From Galaxea fascicularis (Eukaryota > Cnidaria > Anthozoa > Scleractinia > Euphylliidae): a DNA stretch of 64,000 nucleotides. Under the pieces are notes generated by a model. That model was not told the DNA's origin, searched no databases, and saw only the letters and a list, made by a program, of their open reading frames with translations. The DNA lies in assembly GCA_948470475.1 (NCBI GenBank), contig OX419347.1, positions 3,139,572 through 3,203,571 of the forward strand, written 5' to 3'. Made by a program: the position numbers and the translations under genes. Positions 1-12,621 of the stretch are shown here, one piece after another. Positions within the stretch are counted from its first letter, which is position 1, and each line of letters begins with the position of its first letter.

Positions 1-404
1 TTGTAATGACCAGGCAAAATCAACACAACAGAGAAGGTTTAACTGCTGGAGCATCTCGACGACTACACAATTGAGCACATGGTCAGTCAGTCAGCCTGTA
101 AGGATTACTGCGATATTACAACGGATTACGTCACAGCTAATTGACCCCATTTTCAAGGAAACAACACCGTGAATAAGTGCACTTACGGACAGAGCCAAAT
201 ACTCTATCTGTACGTTATGCTTCCAAGGAATTGTTAGCCTCACTTGTAGCTGCTTTCCACCTGTTTAAAAGAAACAACCAAGTGTAACGTTACCTATGTG
301 TAACGTTACACTAGACTACAATAAACAGGAGGTGGGGACCACAAGCTATGAATCAATGCAATGAAATGCGGGAAAATCTGACTGACCATTTTGGCTGAAA
401 TCTC

Positions 405-801
405 CCAAATAGAACTGCCTACTTGAGTGACCGAATTATTTTTTGCACTTTTCAAGATTCTTGTTCAAGGTTGCCTTGCAACGGAGCAAAATGTGAACAC
501 TGTGCTGGAGTTGATCCACGACCAGTTTTAAAAAGGCTTGGAGACCTTTCTTGCAGAAACCACAGCAACACTTCAGTGCTGTGATGCGAGTGATGTGGTT
601 TAAACAGCTCTACAGTAGACGTAAGCAAAGTCTTCAGTTGGTTTCTACATTGTTAGGATAAAAAGGGGAGCGTTGATGTGGAATCACTGTTTTTTAACTT
701 AAAAAGCTTCTTTTTACCATCAATTATGTTTGATTTCAAGCCTCTTTTTCATTTAGACCAACAGAGCTGAAAGTCATCAAGGAAGGGTACCTTACTAGTT
801 T
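405..801 (+). pseudogene. Inverted decayed copy of SZT2 exons 6-7 with flanking intron
   Basis: Read on the plus strand, this segment matches the minus strand of roughly 4840-5225, including the intron before exon 6, the acceptor and exon 6 (copy at about 457-594). It continues through the intron between exons 6 and 7 into the first ~45 bases of exon 7 (copy from 757, after a TTTAG acceptor). The copy has a small insertion after the GACCAG of exon 6 that creates an in-frame TAA, and it changes the first base after the exon 6 acceptor. It is therefore not a usable exon. It lies ~4 kb downstream within the same gene in opposite orientation, so it forms an inverted repeat in the transcript. Confidence 0.8.
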
Positions 802-1339
802 CAATATATAAAACGTTTAAAAGTTTAATTGGTAATTCTGGTAAATCCCTTTTGAACGCGGTCTTTGAACCTCTCCTTTTTAAGGTTAAGTAGGTGCAGT
901 TGCCAGTGCATAAGGGAAACAAGAAGCTTGATCAACTTTTAAACCCGCCACACCTACAAATGTGCAGACATTACAACTGTACGTGCAGGTCAAAGACCAT
1001 TTTTTTATTAGAGGAACTACTTCCAAACTACAACCTGAAAACTCCTGTCATGCCATCTGCTTCACTACAGTCCAAAAATCACTTCATACCTTTCGTTATA
1101 GACACGTCTTGAATTGAATACCCCTCTCTTAGGCGTACGCTAAGAACACTGTGTATGAAACGACAAAAATCGAAGAATTAGTGACCATATTAATTTTTAT
1201 GTTGCAACATAAACCTAACAAAATTTTCCAATACCAAGGATATTATCTCATCAAGTATAAGCGTTCTCCAACAATTCAAAAACGTTTTGAAAAGTAGTGA
1301 GCTTTTGGCTTAGTTTCAGTCTTAAGCATAGCTTTACAA

Positions 1340-1402
1340 ACTAAAATGTAAAGGTGCAAGATGAAATTTCGTCACTTGCATTTACATTTTAGCTGTGCAA
1401 GG
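1340..1402. repeat. Short inverted repeat
   Basis: Arms reading roughly AACTAAAATGTAAAGGTGCAAG and its imperfect reverse complement face each other across a loop of about 15 bases. It lies between SZT2 exon 13 and the window edge. It would form a hairpin in either strand; no coding role is visible. Confidence 0.5.
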
Positions 1403-1536
1403 CTTTAAATGAGAAGCTGAAAGCTAGCTACTTTTAAAAAAATTTTTAACCAGAGAATGCTTTTTACAAAAGACGATTTTTAATACTGGCTACTTGTTCA
1501 TTGATCTTTTAATGAAGGATCTCAAGGGTAATCCAC

Positions 1537-4500
1537 CTTGTAATGCTGGTGTGAAGTTTTGTCTCAAGATGTCTTTTACGCATAGATGGCTGCATCGCAC
1601 TCTGCTCCCATTCACTCAGAGCATAGGACATTGATCTGAAATGAATAACAAAGTTGTACTCCAGTAAGCAATACAAACTGAAGTAACAGCAGGGATGTAC
1701 ATACCTCTAACTAACCGAGTTCAAGGTCCATACTGTAAGTTACAGACTGAGTTTTTCCCGTTCCCATATGGCCCAAGCGCGACGCGTGCGGGCCATAAAA
1801 CAACGGGAAAAAACGAGGATCCATAACTTACAGTACGGACCGAGAAAACGAGGTTAGTAAGATATTTATTATATCTTTGAGGTTAAATTTAGTTAAATGT
1901 CAATTTAACAAAGTTAGCCACCACGAGCTTTGTGCATGGCCAGCGGTCAATCCCACAAGTGCAGGCTCACGTGGAACGTTGCAGCTCAATCGTCGTGTTT
2001 TTCAGTGCAGTTTTGGACCGGGCATTTTCAGTGGTCCTGAGTGGTTTGGAGCTGTTGTTTTCAAGCATTCACCCACCCTCCCCACCCTTGTTGATTTTAT
2101 TCCCCCCCCCTCCACTGATCCAATCAGTGTTGACGGGTGCCTGGAATGGAGGCTCATGGCTGGGTTGCGGGGATTTGCCAGCCATGGGGGCTGGCTGGAC
2201 ACAGTGGAAGCCCCTGGATACTCCAGGCACCCACCTTCCATTTTAAGCGAGGCAGCGGTTAATCGAGCGCACGGGGAAGGAAACTTTCAAATTTAGCGGG
2301 CCATACGGCCCGCAAAATTGACCAATCACAGTACACATACTAACTGAGAGATATAATACATGTAAATATAGATAATAGCCAGAAGCCTGAGAAAATACCC
2401 GGCTGTGAACTCAATTTTCCCGGATGAAAAACTTTCCAGGGTCTTAAAAATCCCTAGTAATGGTTCTTATAAACCCGCCTGTGAATTCCCGTCTGTTAAA
2501 AATTTTGTCTACATCCCTGTCTGTTAACAGTGACTGTTAAATTAAAATCACCATGCAATCTAAGCACTGAAAAGCTGCAATCTATGACGAGTTTGTTTGT
2601 TTGCTCATTCATTCATTTCTGAATCATTTTTCTCGTTATTTGTTTTTTGATCTCCCCTTTCTCTGTAACCCTTAATTGAAGAAAAATACTTGAAATGCCA
2701 TGACAATTTAAATCATCTTTTATTGATATTCTTACCTTTTGCCTTTCAGTGCCCAAGCCAAATCTTCTTCACTCAGCTCTAAACAATCCCCTTTGGTGAG
2801 TAAACAAAACAAAATAATATTTTAACTAGAGCTGCCCATATGCACATTGTAGTTTTAATGTTAACATCAGCCACAGTTGCAGTTAACATCTGTCTTATAG
2901 AGAATGAAATATTATTACTATTATTATTATTATTATTATTAATGCAGGAAGGAGGAATGACCACATCTGTAAGTACTATTATCAAAATCACTATCTTTGT
3001 CACCACTGTCATCTCTAGCACTATCATTCTCATTGTCATCATCATCATCAAAAACAACCCACGTGCATTATTTTTAAACAGTAATAAGCTCATGTGACAT
3101 GCCTATCCAAGAGTCAATCTTGCTGAGGTCAAAATCCCTCTGAAAGTTCCAGCACAGAAGAGCCTTATGATAAAGGTTCATAGTGTAGTCTCCTGTAGGG
3201 AAATTAATGATGGAGAAAAAACGTCACTACAAAAGGCATCACATGTTCTAAAACTCTGTCAACTTTACAAAATGGTTTCAATAAAGTAATTAATTCTCTG
3301 TTCTACAAAGTATGTTTAAGTTAGAATAAAATCATTACCTCCCCCTTCCACTCCTTTAGTTTCTCTGGAGACCTGGAAACGAAATAAAATGATGACCATC
3401 TTCTTCATCATGACAACAGTTACAATGCACAACTAAATGAGGGATGCCACCACCTTCAAAAAGCCCCCAAAATGACCAAATCCATCTGCTACTTCAGTGA
3501 TGGAAATCAGTTACCTGAAGAAAGGTTCTATTAACTTAAATTTACCAGACTTCATTTCTTTGTTGTTCTCAAAGAAGCCCTGTCCTCTGGCAACATCTTG
3601 AGTTAAATATCTCTCCTGTGCACCTGTGCTTAATATATCTGCATTTGCATGGAATTACAACTGGTACATTATTTTTAACAGAATAATTATACTCACTGGA
3701 GGGGCTCTAGCAAGGTATGCCCCTGAGCTTGCCATGGCAATAAACTGCATCATGTCACAGTGTGGAACATAACCAAGGCTGAAAATAATTATACATCAAG
3801 ATGTAAATATTTGCAAATTTACACCAACAGTACATTCATAACTTAGTATAACTTATTACGAACTAGGTCATTGGATGATGGGATTCCAGAGTTTTGATTG
3901 GCATAGCCATAATGGTACCGTATTAATGGGCCATTTATACCATGCTCTACAAAATAAATATGGTGGCTGTATGTGTCCACATTTTAAAATTTGTTTTTAC
4001 AAAATAAGGTAGGGGAAGATTTATCCATATTTGTGGGAATTTTTACTAAAAAAATATTACAATCACACTTGTTGGAAATGAGATAATTATCATCAGCCAA
4101 CTCCGTTCTATATGCCTCATTGACTATCAGCCACCTGATGTCCCATGCAAGCGTGTGGAATAATAATGATAATTATTGACATGTATTACAGTAGCACAAA
4201 AATTAATTTCATATCTTTATAATACACTCAACAAAATAAGTCAATTGTGATTGGTCAACATCGGGATAAGTAATCCCAATAACTAAAAAATTAATAATCA
4301 TTATGCAAGTCGGAGGACAAGCAACTTACCTACAGTGTGCATGAAAGCCACTTCCAACCTTAATGAAAGAACAGCATACAGTACTGGCCCTGAGCTGAGC
4401 CAAAAGGGAATCAACAGCTGATGCATCAGGGAAGGCAAACACTCCATCAGTGATCACCACAGCTCCTGAGGGCAAACAAACAAAATTGAAAACGTCTTTT

Positions 4501-7500
4501 AAACATACAAGTCATGTAACTATTTAAGATACACCTGTACAATACCAACAAACTATGCACTATGTAACAAAGCAATTTTCTCCCTAAATGCATTTGAATT
4601 ACTTCTCACAGGAATTACGTGATTGTACATTACACTGTATATTGTTAACTAATAAACTAACTGTCAAACCTCAGTTATCAACCAGCATTAAACAAAATAC
4701 AAAGGGTACTTAGTTACACCATGTCATTTTCTAATCTGTGTCTGAATACCTGCACTTGCATTGCCTGGAAGCAGCTGAAGTGCCAGCAAACTGTTCCTCA
4801 GAATTGAGATGGGTCCTGCCTCTGGTGACATAAGTGTCACGGAGTCCCCGGGTACCCCTCCCTGGTCACTTTCAGCCCTGTTGGTCTAAAGGAAATGAAA
4901 CTTCAAGTTAAAGATAATTTTGTGGATCAGACTGAGAGCAAACACAAGCTTTGTGAGTAAAAAAAAAACCGTGGTTCCATGACGATTCTCCCTTTTATCC
5001 TAGAAACTATTGAGTTAAAACCTTGCTTAGATCTACCGTAGAGCTGCACAAACCTCATCACTAGTATCACAGCATTGCAGTGTTGTCGTGGTTTCTGCAA
5101 GGAAGTCCTCCAAGCCTTTTAACTGGTCATGAATCAATTCCAGCACAGTATTCACATTTTGCTCCGTTACAAGGCAACCTTGAACAAGAACCTTGAAAAG
5201 TGCAAAAAATAATTAGGTCACTCAAATAGACAGTTCTAGCTAGGAAAATTACTCCAACATGGATTTTTCTCACACAAAAACTAGGTAGAATTTTTGCCAC
5301 TAAGATAATTCAAGAAGCACATAGCCTTTCAAGACAAAAGACAATGTACACATATTTAGACCAAAATTCTTTACATGAACATGAAATTTATGTTCTGACC
5401 AACAATTAATTTTCTTAAAATCTTAAAATTTGAGTAAATAATGTCAAAATTCTTGCTCTTGAAAACATTTCACATTCATGAACTAAAATTTTATTGGACG
5501 ACACAAGATAAACTTGAAGGTGCCACCCTCCGGAAAAGTGAAATTGGGAGGTATTTTCAGTGTCCCATCCACCCTACCCCAAAATCAATGCACTCCCCCC
5601 CCCCTCCTCCTAATCTGCCTTCACAAAAAGAAACCCAAGGTGCTTTTTTCCTGGAAATTCGTTCACATCAGTAGGCTAGGAGATTCATTCCATATTGGTT
5701 TGGTTTCAGAAAATATCCATACCCCCCACCCCCACCCCCCTTACAGGCTTTCACCTCTTTGTAAATTCCAATTTAGTTCCATATGTCTTTTTAAACACTT
5801 TTGCTTTTGCCACCCACCCCCTCACCCTTGAAATTTCCATTGACCCTCTGTGGGGGATGGATGGATAATATTTTCTGGAACAGCACAATTTGCATACAAT
5901 GTAATGTAAATTGTGTGATTTGCAGTTCATCTCTTTAAACCCACCTGAGGAGCCTCGGGATTCAATATGGAGGTGTATGCCAACACAGTGATGTATAGCT
6001 CAGGAGACAGCACAATATTGTTTCCAGGAACAGAGAACTGATTGGATCAATCAAAATTACAAACATTTGTTTACGTGACTGAAAGTATGTTTAACAAACA
6101 TAAATTATACCAACTACATATTCATGAGAATCTCTTAAATTATTATTGTTTTAAATACACACACTTGTGGACTTGTTTGACAGAGTACACTCCAGCCTAA
6201 AATTAATTTGACCACTGTCTTATTAATTTATGCATAACATAATTTACAGTATAAAAATAATAAATGACAACTATAGTTAGAGTAAAAGGATTAATTTTTA
6301 CTTACTGGAGCAACAAGGCCACAAAGACAGTTCTTCAGTTTTTCGAATACTTCATCAGTGATAACATTCCCTGACTGAATATCCTAAATATGACAGAGAA
6401 AAGGCAACAAATGAATGTACAGTGTGAATTTGCTGTACCATCCCAAACTGTCATTATGTTTTTAGTCACATGTTACACTGTAACAACTTGTTTCCTGGTA
6501 AGAGAAGTAGACCAGTACAAAAGATAAATTAATAACACCAAGGTCCCATCAAGGGTATTAACCAAAACAGATGCCATGGGAGAGCAAATTTAGAGCAATC
6601 CACTACCCATACACTAGAGGTGGTGAATGGTAAAATCTGAGACTCGCCAAGAAGCAGACCCTTGTTTGAAAATCAGAGACCAAGACAAGACATGCAAGAC
6701 TTCAAGACCAAAATAAATACACTATAAAAATGAGGTTTAGAGACTCTTTGCAAAGGCTGTCGAGATTTCAAGATCAGATGAAAAGTTTTTGAGACCCAAG
6801 ATTTTAGAAGTACCATTCGCCACCCCTTGTAAGTTGTTTTTCTTAATCTCATCCACAGAACAGTCATCTTTTAAAATCTTACCACTGTTGCAAGAGATGG
6901 GCTGATATCAAGGCAAAAAACAAATCTGTATCGCCTGCCGATGAAGGTAATATGGGTTGAGGGTCGAAGCCTGTATGGTCCTGTGTTATTCAAATCATTT
7001 GGAATGACTGATAAAACTTCCAGTTCTTCATTTGATTCAATCTGCAGTTTAACAGCAGACAGCTGACAGTTATACATTCTCTTTCAGACCATTTTACAGT
7101 CTATTAACCGATCTCTCCATTAGCATAATGCCATAAACCTGATATTCACTAAAGTTACGGGTAGCCATAAAAGAATTCCAAAACTCAGAGAAAAAATCTT
7201 AACATACCGAGTAATTATGAATATTTCATTTGAATTTCTTGAACTTCATCAGCGATGTGAATAATCAGTCAAGATCACAAATTCACTGAACCATTAGGCA
7301 GATCAAAATAACTGTAGTATTATGTACTTTTTGACTGAGTAGCAGGGTTGGATGGGAAAATATTTGGCTCAAAGTCATGGCATACAGACTGAGCGCAGCG
7401 AGGTCCATGCACCATGACCAAGAGCCAAACATTTTCCCATCCAGCCCGACCTAACTCAGTCAATAAGTATTTCATTATATGACTGCAGCTCAGTGTTTAA

Positions 7501-9337
7501 AACTTTATGGCATTTTGCTGTTTTTGTTCCACAATGAATTCTTTGATACTTTCATCCAACAGAAATTTTGACTCGAGATTACTTCCTTGTTCCAAAACTT
7601 CATTATCAGAAAGTTCATCCAGATAATAAAACTCGCTTTCACTGTGTTCACTGCTGTCACTCAGTTTGTACAAATAGTACTTAAATTTAAGTTGCACTTT
7701 TTTTCACCATTCCGTAGGAGCTTGAGTGAGGCCGGATGGCTTTTTCCAGACTGGCTCACATCAACCCATCCGGCCAGCCCCAGTCATTTTGCAATTAAGA
7801 TTTTTTTTTTTAGGAGTTTTTAATAGCTATTAATCAGAGGATTGTGATTAAGTCTACATGTTCGGTAGGTGAATTATCTCCTTTGGCAGTCCATTGCCTT
7901 TGACATGTTCTTGAGTTCATCTTTCATTGGCAACTGTATTTGACAAACAAGATGCAATGTATGAATTAAGCTTGAAAAGAAAGATTTTAAAACTAATTCT
8001 GCATATTAAAAAAGCTCACCAATTCATCATGTGGCTTGGGATATGGGAGTTTGGTATTAAATTGTTGAAAGAACCACTGAGCACGGATACTCCTTGAAAT
8101 TCTGTACTCCTTTCCCATGAGGAGAAACACATGGAGAGCATCATCCTGACAAAATCAATAATTTATTCTTAGTGCTCCAGTTACTGCAATCTCGAAGGGG
8201 GAACTTAGAGGGAGAGGGACAGCACAGCAGGGGGGGGGATGAAACTAGGGATTCATTTAAATAAAGTAACCGGAAAGTGCAACCAAGGTGAAATTATTGG
8301 GTGCAAAAATGTATCCAAAAAATGTCCAACACAGAATATATAATCCAAAAACATATAAGTAAAATATAGATTGATAACAAATACATTACAAGAAATCAGA
8401 AAGATTTCCACACAGCCCCATACATTAATATTATTATACATGCACCACTGTCATACTAATCCTGTTCCAAAAACGAATAGAGATTGAGAAACAAAATGCA
8501 TACATAATTAATGTATGGAGCTGTGTGGAAATCTTGCCGAGAAATTCACTGCCAGACAGTAATGTGGTGTCTGCCTTTCTTTAATCCTAATTCCCCCATC
8601 AAGAAGTTTGCATATTTCAAACCCAGTATAATTATATATGGGTCTTTTATAATCACTATCCTGCACCAGGCCTTCGCAAAGAGTAAGGGACGTCTGAGGT
8701 GGTCTATCTTTGTCAGCATGTGGTCAGCCTGGCTGGATTAGCTTGAAGGATGTCTGAGCTATTGAGACCACAATACATATTCAGTCAGAAGTCACTGGCT
8801 TGAATTGCCAGGTGCTGGAACCCTTACACAGATAGTCAGATGATCCGATCAACAGGGTTAGATGCATGGTTTCACACATTAATAATGTATTTGTCTATCC
8901 ATCCCGCTCTGCTATCATAATGATCACCTGCCGCACCATCCATTCCTCAAAACAAGGTTCACGTATGAGCGAGTGTGAATAAATACGGATTAATCAAGTC
9001 CGTAGAATTAATTCATGCATAACTTGCGTATGAGGGGGAAGTCTCGCTGTCAAACCCTACCTTCGAGACAAACATAAACCCAGCTAGGAGGTGCTGTGAC
9101 GTGTGTATGTCGAAGCAAGCATGAATAAAGCGCAGATAGACCCCGGGCTGCTTGAACCTTTGTTCGAACTAGTGATCGAAATCAGCGCTCTGGTTACGAT
9201 TTTCGCTTTGCAAACGAAAAAAATTCTTGGAAAAGATTTCATCGCTGTAAAGGGCATGTCGCCATTCTTTTTCAAGTTGTGATCAATCATTCGAATCTTA
9301 CGTGTACCTCTCTCTCGGGTTCTTCGCCAACACTCAT
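1537..9337 (-). CDS. SZT2: SZT2, KICSTOR complex subunit, N-terminal 13 exons (partial, continues left)
   Basis: SZT2 is a ~3,400-aa KICSTOR subunit that tethers GATOR1 to lysosomes and lets amino-acid shortage switch off mTORC1. Exons read on the minus strand, all phase-consistent: 9302-9337 (ATG; 12 codons), 8020-8145, 6883-7041, 6306-6383, 5945-6037, 5054-5191, 4750-4885, 4330-4465, 3697-3778, 3339-3372, 3103-3192, 2736-2790, 1537-1635. Together they give about 420 codons without a stop. Recognisable SZT2 stretches include FLLMGKEYRISRSIRAQWF (exon 2), EELEVLSV and RRYRFVFCLDISPS (exon 3), VLVQGCL (exon 6), AVVITDGVFAFPD (exon 8), VPHCDMMQFIAMASSGAYL (exon 9) and NLYHKALLCWNF (exon 11). 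Exons 1-9 are secure. Exons 10-13 are supported by phase and partly by similarity. The intron after exon 11 would need a GC donor. The remaining ~3,000 residues must lie left of the window. Confidence 0.9.
1711..1857. mobile_element. Palindromic MITE-like element in a SZT2 intron
   Basis: Outer arms carry CTAACCGAG at the left and CTCGGTTAG-like sequence on the opposite strand at the right. Inside them, matching ACTGTAAGTTA and TTTTTCCCGTT arms are followed by a central GC-rich segment. There is no coding capacity. Size and structure fit a non-autonomous DNA transposon. GC-rich palindromic pieces continue to about 2330, including GCGGGCCATACGGCCCGC near 2297. Confidence 0.65.
2907..2942. repeat. 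(ATT)n microsatellite
   Basis: Run of ATT/TTA triplets in a SZT2 intron. It is followed at about 3036-3051 by a short run of ATC triplets. Small open frames in both strands here come from the repeat. Confidence 0.75.
7331..7463. mobile_element. Palindromic MITE-like element in a SZT2 intron
   Basis: Terminal TTGACTGAGT and ACTCAGTCAA are exact reverse complements. Inner arms (GGTTGGATGGGAAAATATTTGGCTC against GAGCCAAACATTTTCCCATCC) are nearly so. The whole element is ~133 bp with no coding capacity. Confidence 0.75.
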
Positions 9338-10359
9338 TCCGTTTTCTTGGAAAACACTACATCTCTCACGTTGAAAAACAAAAATAAACGTCCAGTAAGG
9401 TTTCCAGTGGTCGAAAAAAAAAACTGGGTGAGAAAGACCCAAAAGAAATCGCACTGGGACAACCTTTACCCAAAATCATCCGCCATGTTTTAGTTTTTAC
9501 TTCACGACCGCTGGACGGAAACGAAGCGTAGCATTCGCTCCCAGGTCCACTCCGGAAAAAGACTGAAAAAATGAAATAAAATAAATTTTGGGGTCCAAGG
9601 AAGAGTGTTTTGTATTTGGAAGAGCAAATAATTGCTAGCCTACCATAGGGGGTTGGCAATTAACATGAGCCATTGGGAAACACTTTCGTGGGTTAGTATT
9701 TGCCTTGGCATGGGGACAAACATATAGTATCTCCTTAGGCCTAGCAGCCTTGGACTTTAAGTTGCAACTAAAGCCCTTAAACCTTTAAGAAGTGGAAAAG
9801 AAAATCTATGCTTGATCTCGACAGCACTCATGGACCAAAGAAGGTTGTTGTTTTATTTGCTATGAAGTGCAATTTAACTTTTCTGTCACAAATCTACTCT
9901 CATAGAAAGGTATGGTTAATACTGTTTTTCAGACAAACACTATTTTAGTAATTTCCTTTAACATCAAGACTGGAAAACGTGATAATGGGACTACGCAAAC
10001 CTTGGTTCTCCTTCTTCCTTAAGTTCTAGGGTGAATTTTCAGCTTTTCTGAGTCCATGGCAACATCTACACAAGTACATTTTCCCATTGTATAAAAGATC
10101 TTTTAAAATGCAGTGTTTTGGGGGCTTTTTTTTTATTGCCTATGCAATAATAATATTAATACTTGAAAAAATTAAAAACATTTTACACCTTTAAATACAG
10201 GTCAAGACAATAGAAACAGCTTGGTCAAAATTACAGTAATCAAGGAAAGAAAATTTTGGAACTCTGAAACCTGACTGCTTATAGAGTGTGATCACTTAAT
10301 GTGGTGCCACTTAAAACCGGTTTGACCGGATAAAGTTTCATCACCAGTTGTTGACAAGT
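9338..10359. other. Intergenic interval between SZT2 start and RXYLT1 stop
   Basis: This stretch holds the SZT2 upstream region and the 3' untranslated side of RXYLT1, both on the minus strand. A minus-strand AATAAA (plus-strand TTTATT) near 10130 could serve the RXYLT1 transcript. The short open frames at 9302-9659 show no recognisable similarity. Confidence 0.5.
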
Positions 10360-11598
10360 CTATCTGGAAAACGTATTTTTTATGACATCAACAAACGTAT
10401 CCCTTAGAGATTCCTTAAAACGTTTATACCAGGATAATACTTTTTGCCGTCGTTCAACAATTTCCTCATGAGTTAAGCGTTTCTCATTTTCTATTATTCG
10501 AGGTAATTCCCTCCAATCTCTTATGTATATAAATGGAGCCTTAAATGTCTTCAACAGATATAAGGGAGACATGTTGTTGTCTTTTCTACATTTTCCAGGT
10601 GTAACAACATCCTCAATCACTGGAACTGACCCATAAGAACATGCTTCATATATGCGGTAACATTCTGTGTTCATACCCACGGGATTCAATGTCAGGTCAC
10701 TATTAGCAAGGGCATAACGAAAGTCATTAGACGATTTAGAACTTTCTCCAGGAGCCCACTCATCTCTGGTCTTCACAAAACAGACATTATCTCGATTAAA
10801 CTTTTTTATAACATTTAGAAGTACCACGCGAGACGAGTTGGGGTAAACAGTTCCTAGAAAATTGCATCTGAACTTTCGACGTTTTTGGACATCAACTGAG
10901 AGAAAGGGTACATTTGGGAAATTTCTGTAGGTGGCAACTCCCAAAGGCCAGTGATGAAACGTTACAGAATCAGCATACGGGATGTCATAAACAATGAAGG
11001 CAGCTTCGACAACACCAGCGTTCTTCTGCATGTAAGAGAGCAACCATTCATTTTCGCATCTTTCGTTTCCTAACAGAACGACTGCCACATGACGAAGGTT
11101 TGAGAAATTCTCCAGAGAATCAAGCCATTCTTTCGCAAATTCTACCTTTTTTGGTTCTCGACCATTAATCACAAGAACAAGATTTCTTGTTTGTTTTGGA
11201 ACTTTATCAGGAACAACTCCTGGTCCTGTCCGAAAAGTGAACCTTACATTGCGAATTTGCTTGTGCCCATAACTCCACACTCCTCCTAGCCTCTCCTCTA
11301 AAGGCCCCTCGAGGATATGCTCCCAAAGGTATAATCCTATGGCCGCCTTTCCCCAAATTTCAACTTCCACCAATGGTGAATTCAGAGGCAACGTTCTTGA
11401 CTTGTAAACATTGTGAACTTTTGCAGTCGGTGTAATGGTAATCAACCCCTTCTTTGGTTCATTCTCACTCGACAGAAGGACGTGAAGTGCATAAATTGTA
11501 CAAATCAAGTAAATACACGCCACAGAGAGGGCTATCACCTTGCATTTTACACTCTTGAGCATTTGGCGAGTTCGTCCGCCATGTTTCTTTAATTCCAT
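10360..11598 (-). CDS. RXYLT1: RXYLT1 (TMEM5), ribitol-5-phosphate xylosyltransferase 1
   Basis: A Golgi type II membrane enzyme that moves xylose from UDP-xylose onto ribitol-5-phosphate in the core M3 glycan of alpha-dystroglycan, a step in matriglycan assembly. The intact 412-aa single-exon frame is slightly shorter than the human protein. Residues ~18-43 form the signal anchor behind a basic cytoplasmic tail. Family landmarks in order are IWGKAAIGLYLWEHI (~82-96), LVLVINGREPKK, HVAVVLLGNERCENEW (~170-185), WPLGVATYRNFP and CNFLGTVY. The exostosin-like GT47 signature NTECYRIYEACSYGSVPVIE sits at ~308-327 and PFIYIRDWRELP near the end. The start is the ATG at 11598, directly ahead of the anchor. 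It is transcribed divergently from MED8, 91 bp away. Confidence 0.95.
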   Translation of the reverse strand: MELKKHGGRTRQMLKSVKCKVIALSVACIYLICTIYALHVLLSSENEPKKGLITITPTAKVHNVYKSRTLPLNSPLVEVEIWGKAAIGLYLWEHILEGPLEERLGGVWSYGHKQIRNVRFTFRTGPGVVPDKVPKQTRNLVLVINGREPKKVEFAKEWLDSLENFSNLRHVAVVLLGNERCENEWLLSYMQKNAGVVEAAFIVYDIPYADSVTFHHWPLGVATYRNFPNVPFLSVDVQKRRKFRCNFLGTVYPNSSRVVLLNVIKKFNRDNVCFVKTRDEWAPGESSKSSNDFRYALANSDLTLNPVGMNTECYRIYEACSYGSVPVIEDVVTPGKCRKDNNMSPLYLLKTFKAPFIYIRDWRELPRIIENEKRLTHEEIVERRQKVLSWYKRFKESLRDTFVDVIKNTFSR

Positions 11599-11689
11599 TG
11601 CGCGCGCATATATACATAGTCTTTGGTATGATCGTGGGCGCAGACATGGTGGACAAGATAAAGTGAAAAATACTCATTGCCACTGCATT
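11599..11689. promoter_or_regulatory. Bidirectional promoter between RXYLT1 and MED8
   Basis: Only 91 bases separate the two divergent ATG codons, so both 5' UTRs and any core promoter must lie in or overlap this segment. It contains an alternating GCGCGCGCATATATAC stretch directly upstream of RXYLT1. No operator can be assigned from sequence alone. Confidence 0.6.
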
Positions 11690-12582
11690 ATGCAGGTTTG
11701 TAACTAAGAAGGTCTCTTACTTTTGTCTCCTTTTTTTAATGGTAAAAACTAAAATTATAGTTTTCAATGTCACGAATACGTTTGCAAGGAATCCGATCAA
11801 GATCAGCTCGTTATTTTGCGACGTACTCTTGGTGTATGTTCAGCTATTACCTTGTGTCAAGCTATGGTCGATTATAGCTTTTCATTTTAATATGATCTTC
11901 TGTTATTGCAAAAGGACGAGAAGCTGTTAGAGGTTTCGTTGGAAGCGATGTCCAGCCGAGTCCAGGAGTTAAAAGAATCAATCCAGGCATTCTTGGTCAA
12001 ACTTGAAAATGAGCAGATGAACTGGTAATATACAGATCTTATAACGTTACTGTTCAGTTATCAGCCTACTTGGTGATTTGGTGACATTGAAAATCACAGA
12101 GCTGCTAACTCTGATCTTACACCTATGGATCGCAACTTTGATAGGGGTGAGAGGGTGTTACTGGATGACCCTTTGGTGTTTGAGTTCCAGGGGAAGTATG
12201 CTTCTATACACACATACCAATTTTTCACACCCGATTTCAGGCCACTAAATAGCTGGTAAATTTAATTTAATGTTGACAGGAAATTAGTAGCCACAGTTTA
12301 CCATTGGAGATCACTTAGGTTGATCAGCCATGACAAATGTTTTTGTCAAAGGCTATTCCTTACACTATTGTTTAGATCATCTTATACCCCATTCACACCA
12401 ACTAAACATGTTTAATTAAACCAGGTTTAGAAAAATGAAAACTGTTAAAGAAAAACTGGAACTCAGGCTTTTATGCAGGATTTAGATGAACTTAAAACAT
12501 GTTCTTTAATTTGTGCTGAATTTGAAGTAAAAAAACATCAGTAAGCAGCTTTTATAAAGAAAACAAATTTAAACCGTGTTTG

Positions 12583-12621
<39 letters not shown>

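Noticed and set aside
1877..2296. 139-codon plus-strand frame
   Set aside because: It lies in GC-rich palindromic repeat sequence within a SZT2 intron, has no splice or family support, and overlapping frames exist on both strands.
3540..3635. Minus-strand open stretch (DVARGQGFFENNKEMKSG) between SZT2 exons 9 and 10, considered as an exon
   Set aside because: It has no resemblance to SZT2, and skipping it gives perfect phase from exon 9 through 3339-3372 into the NLYHKALL exon. Including it breaks the frame.
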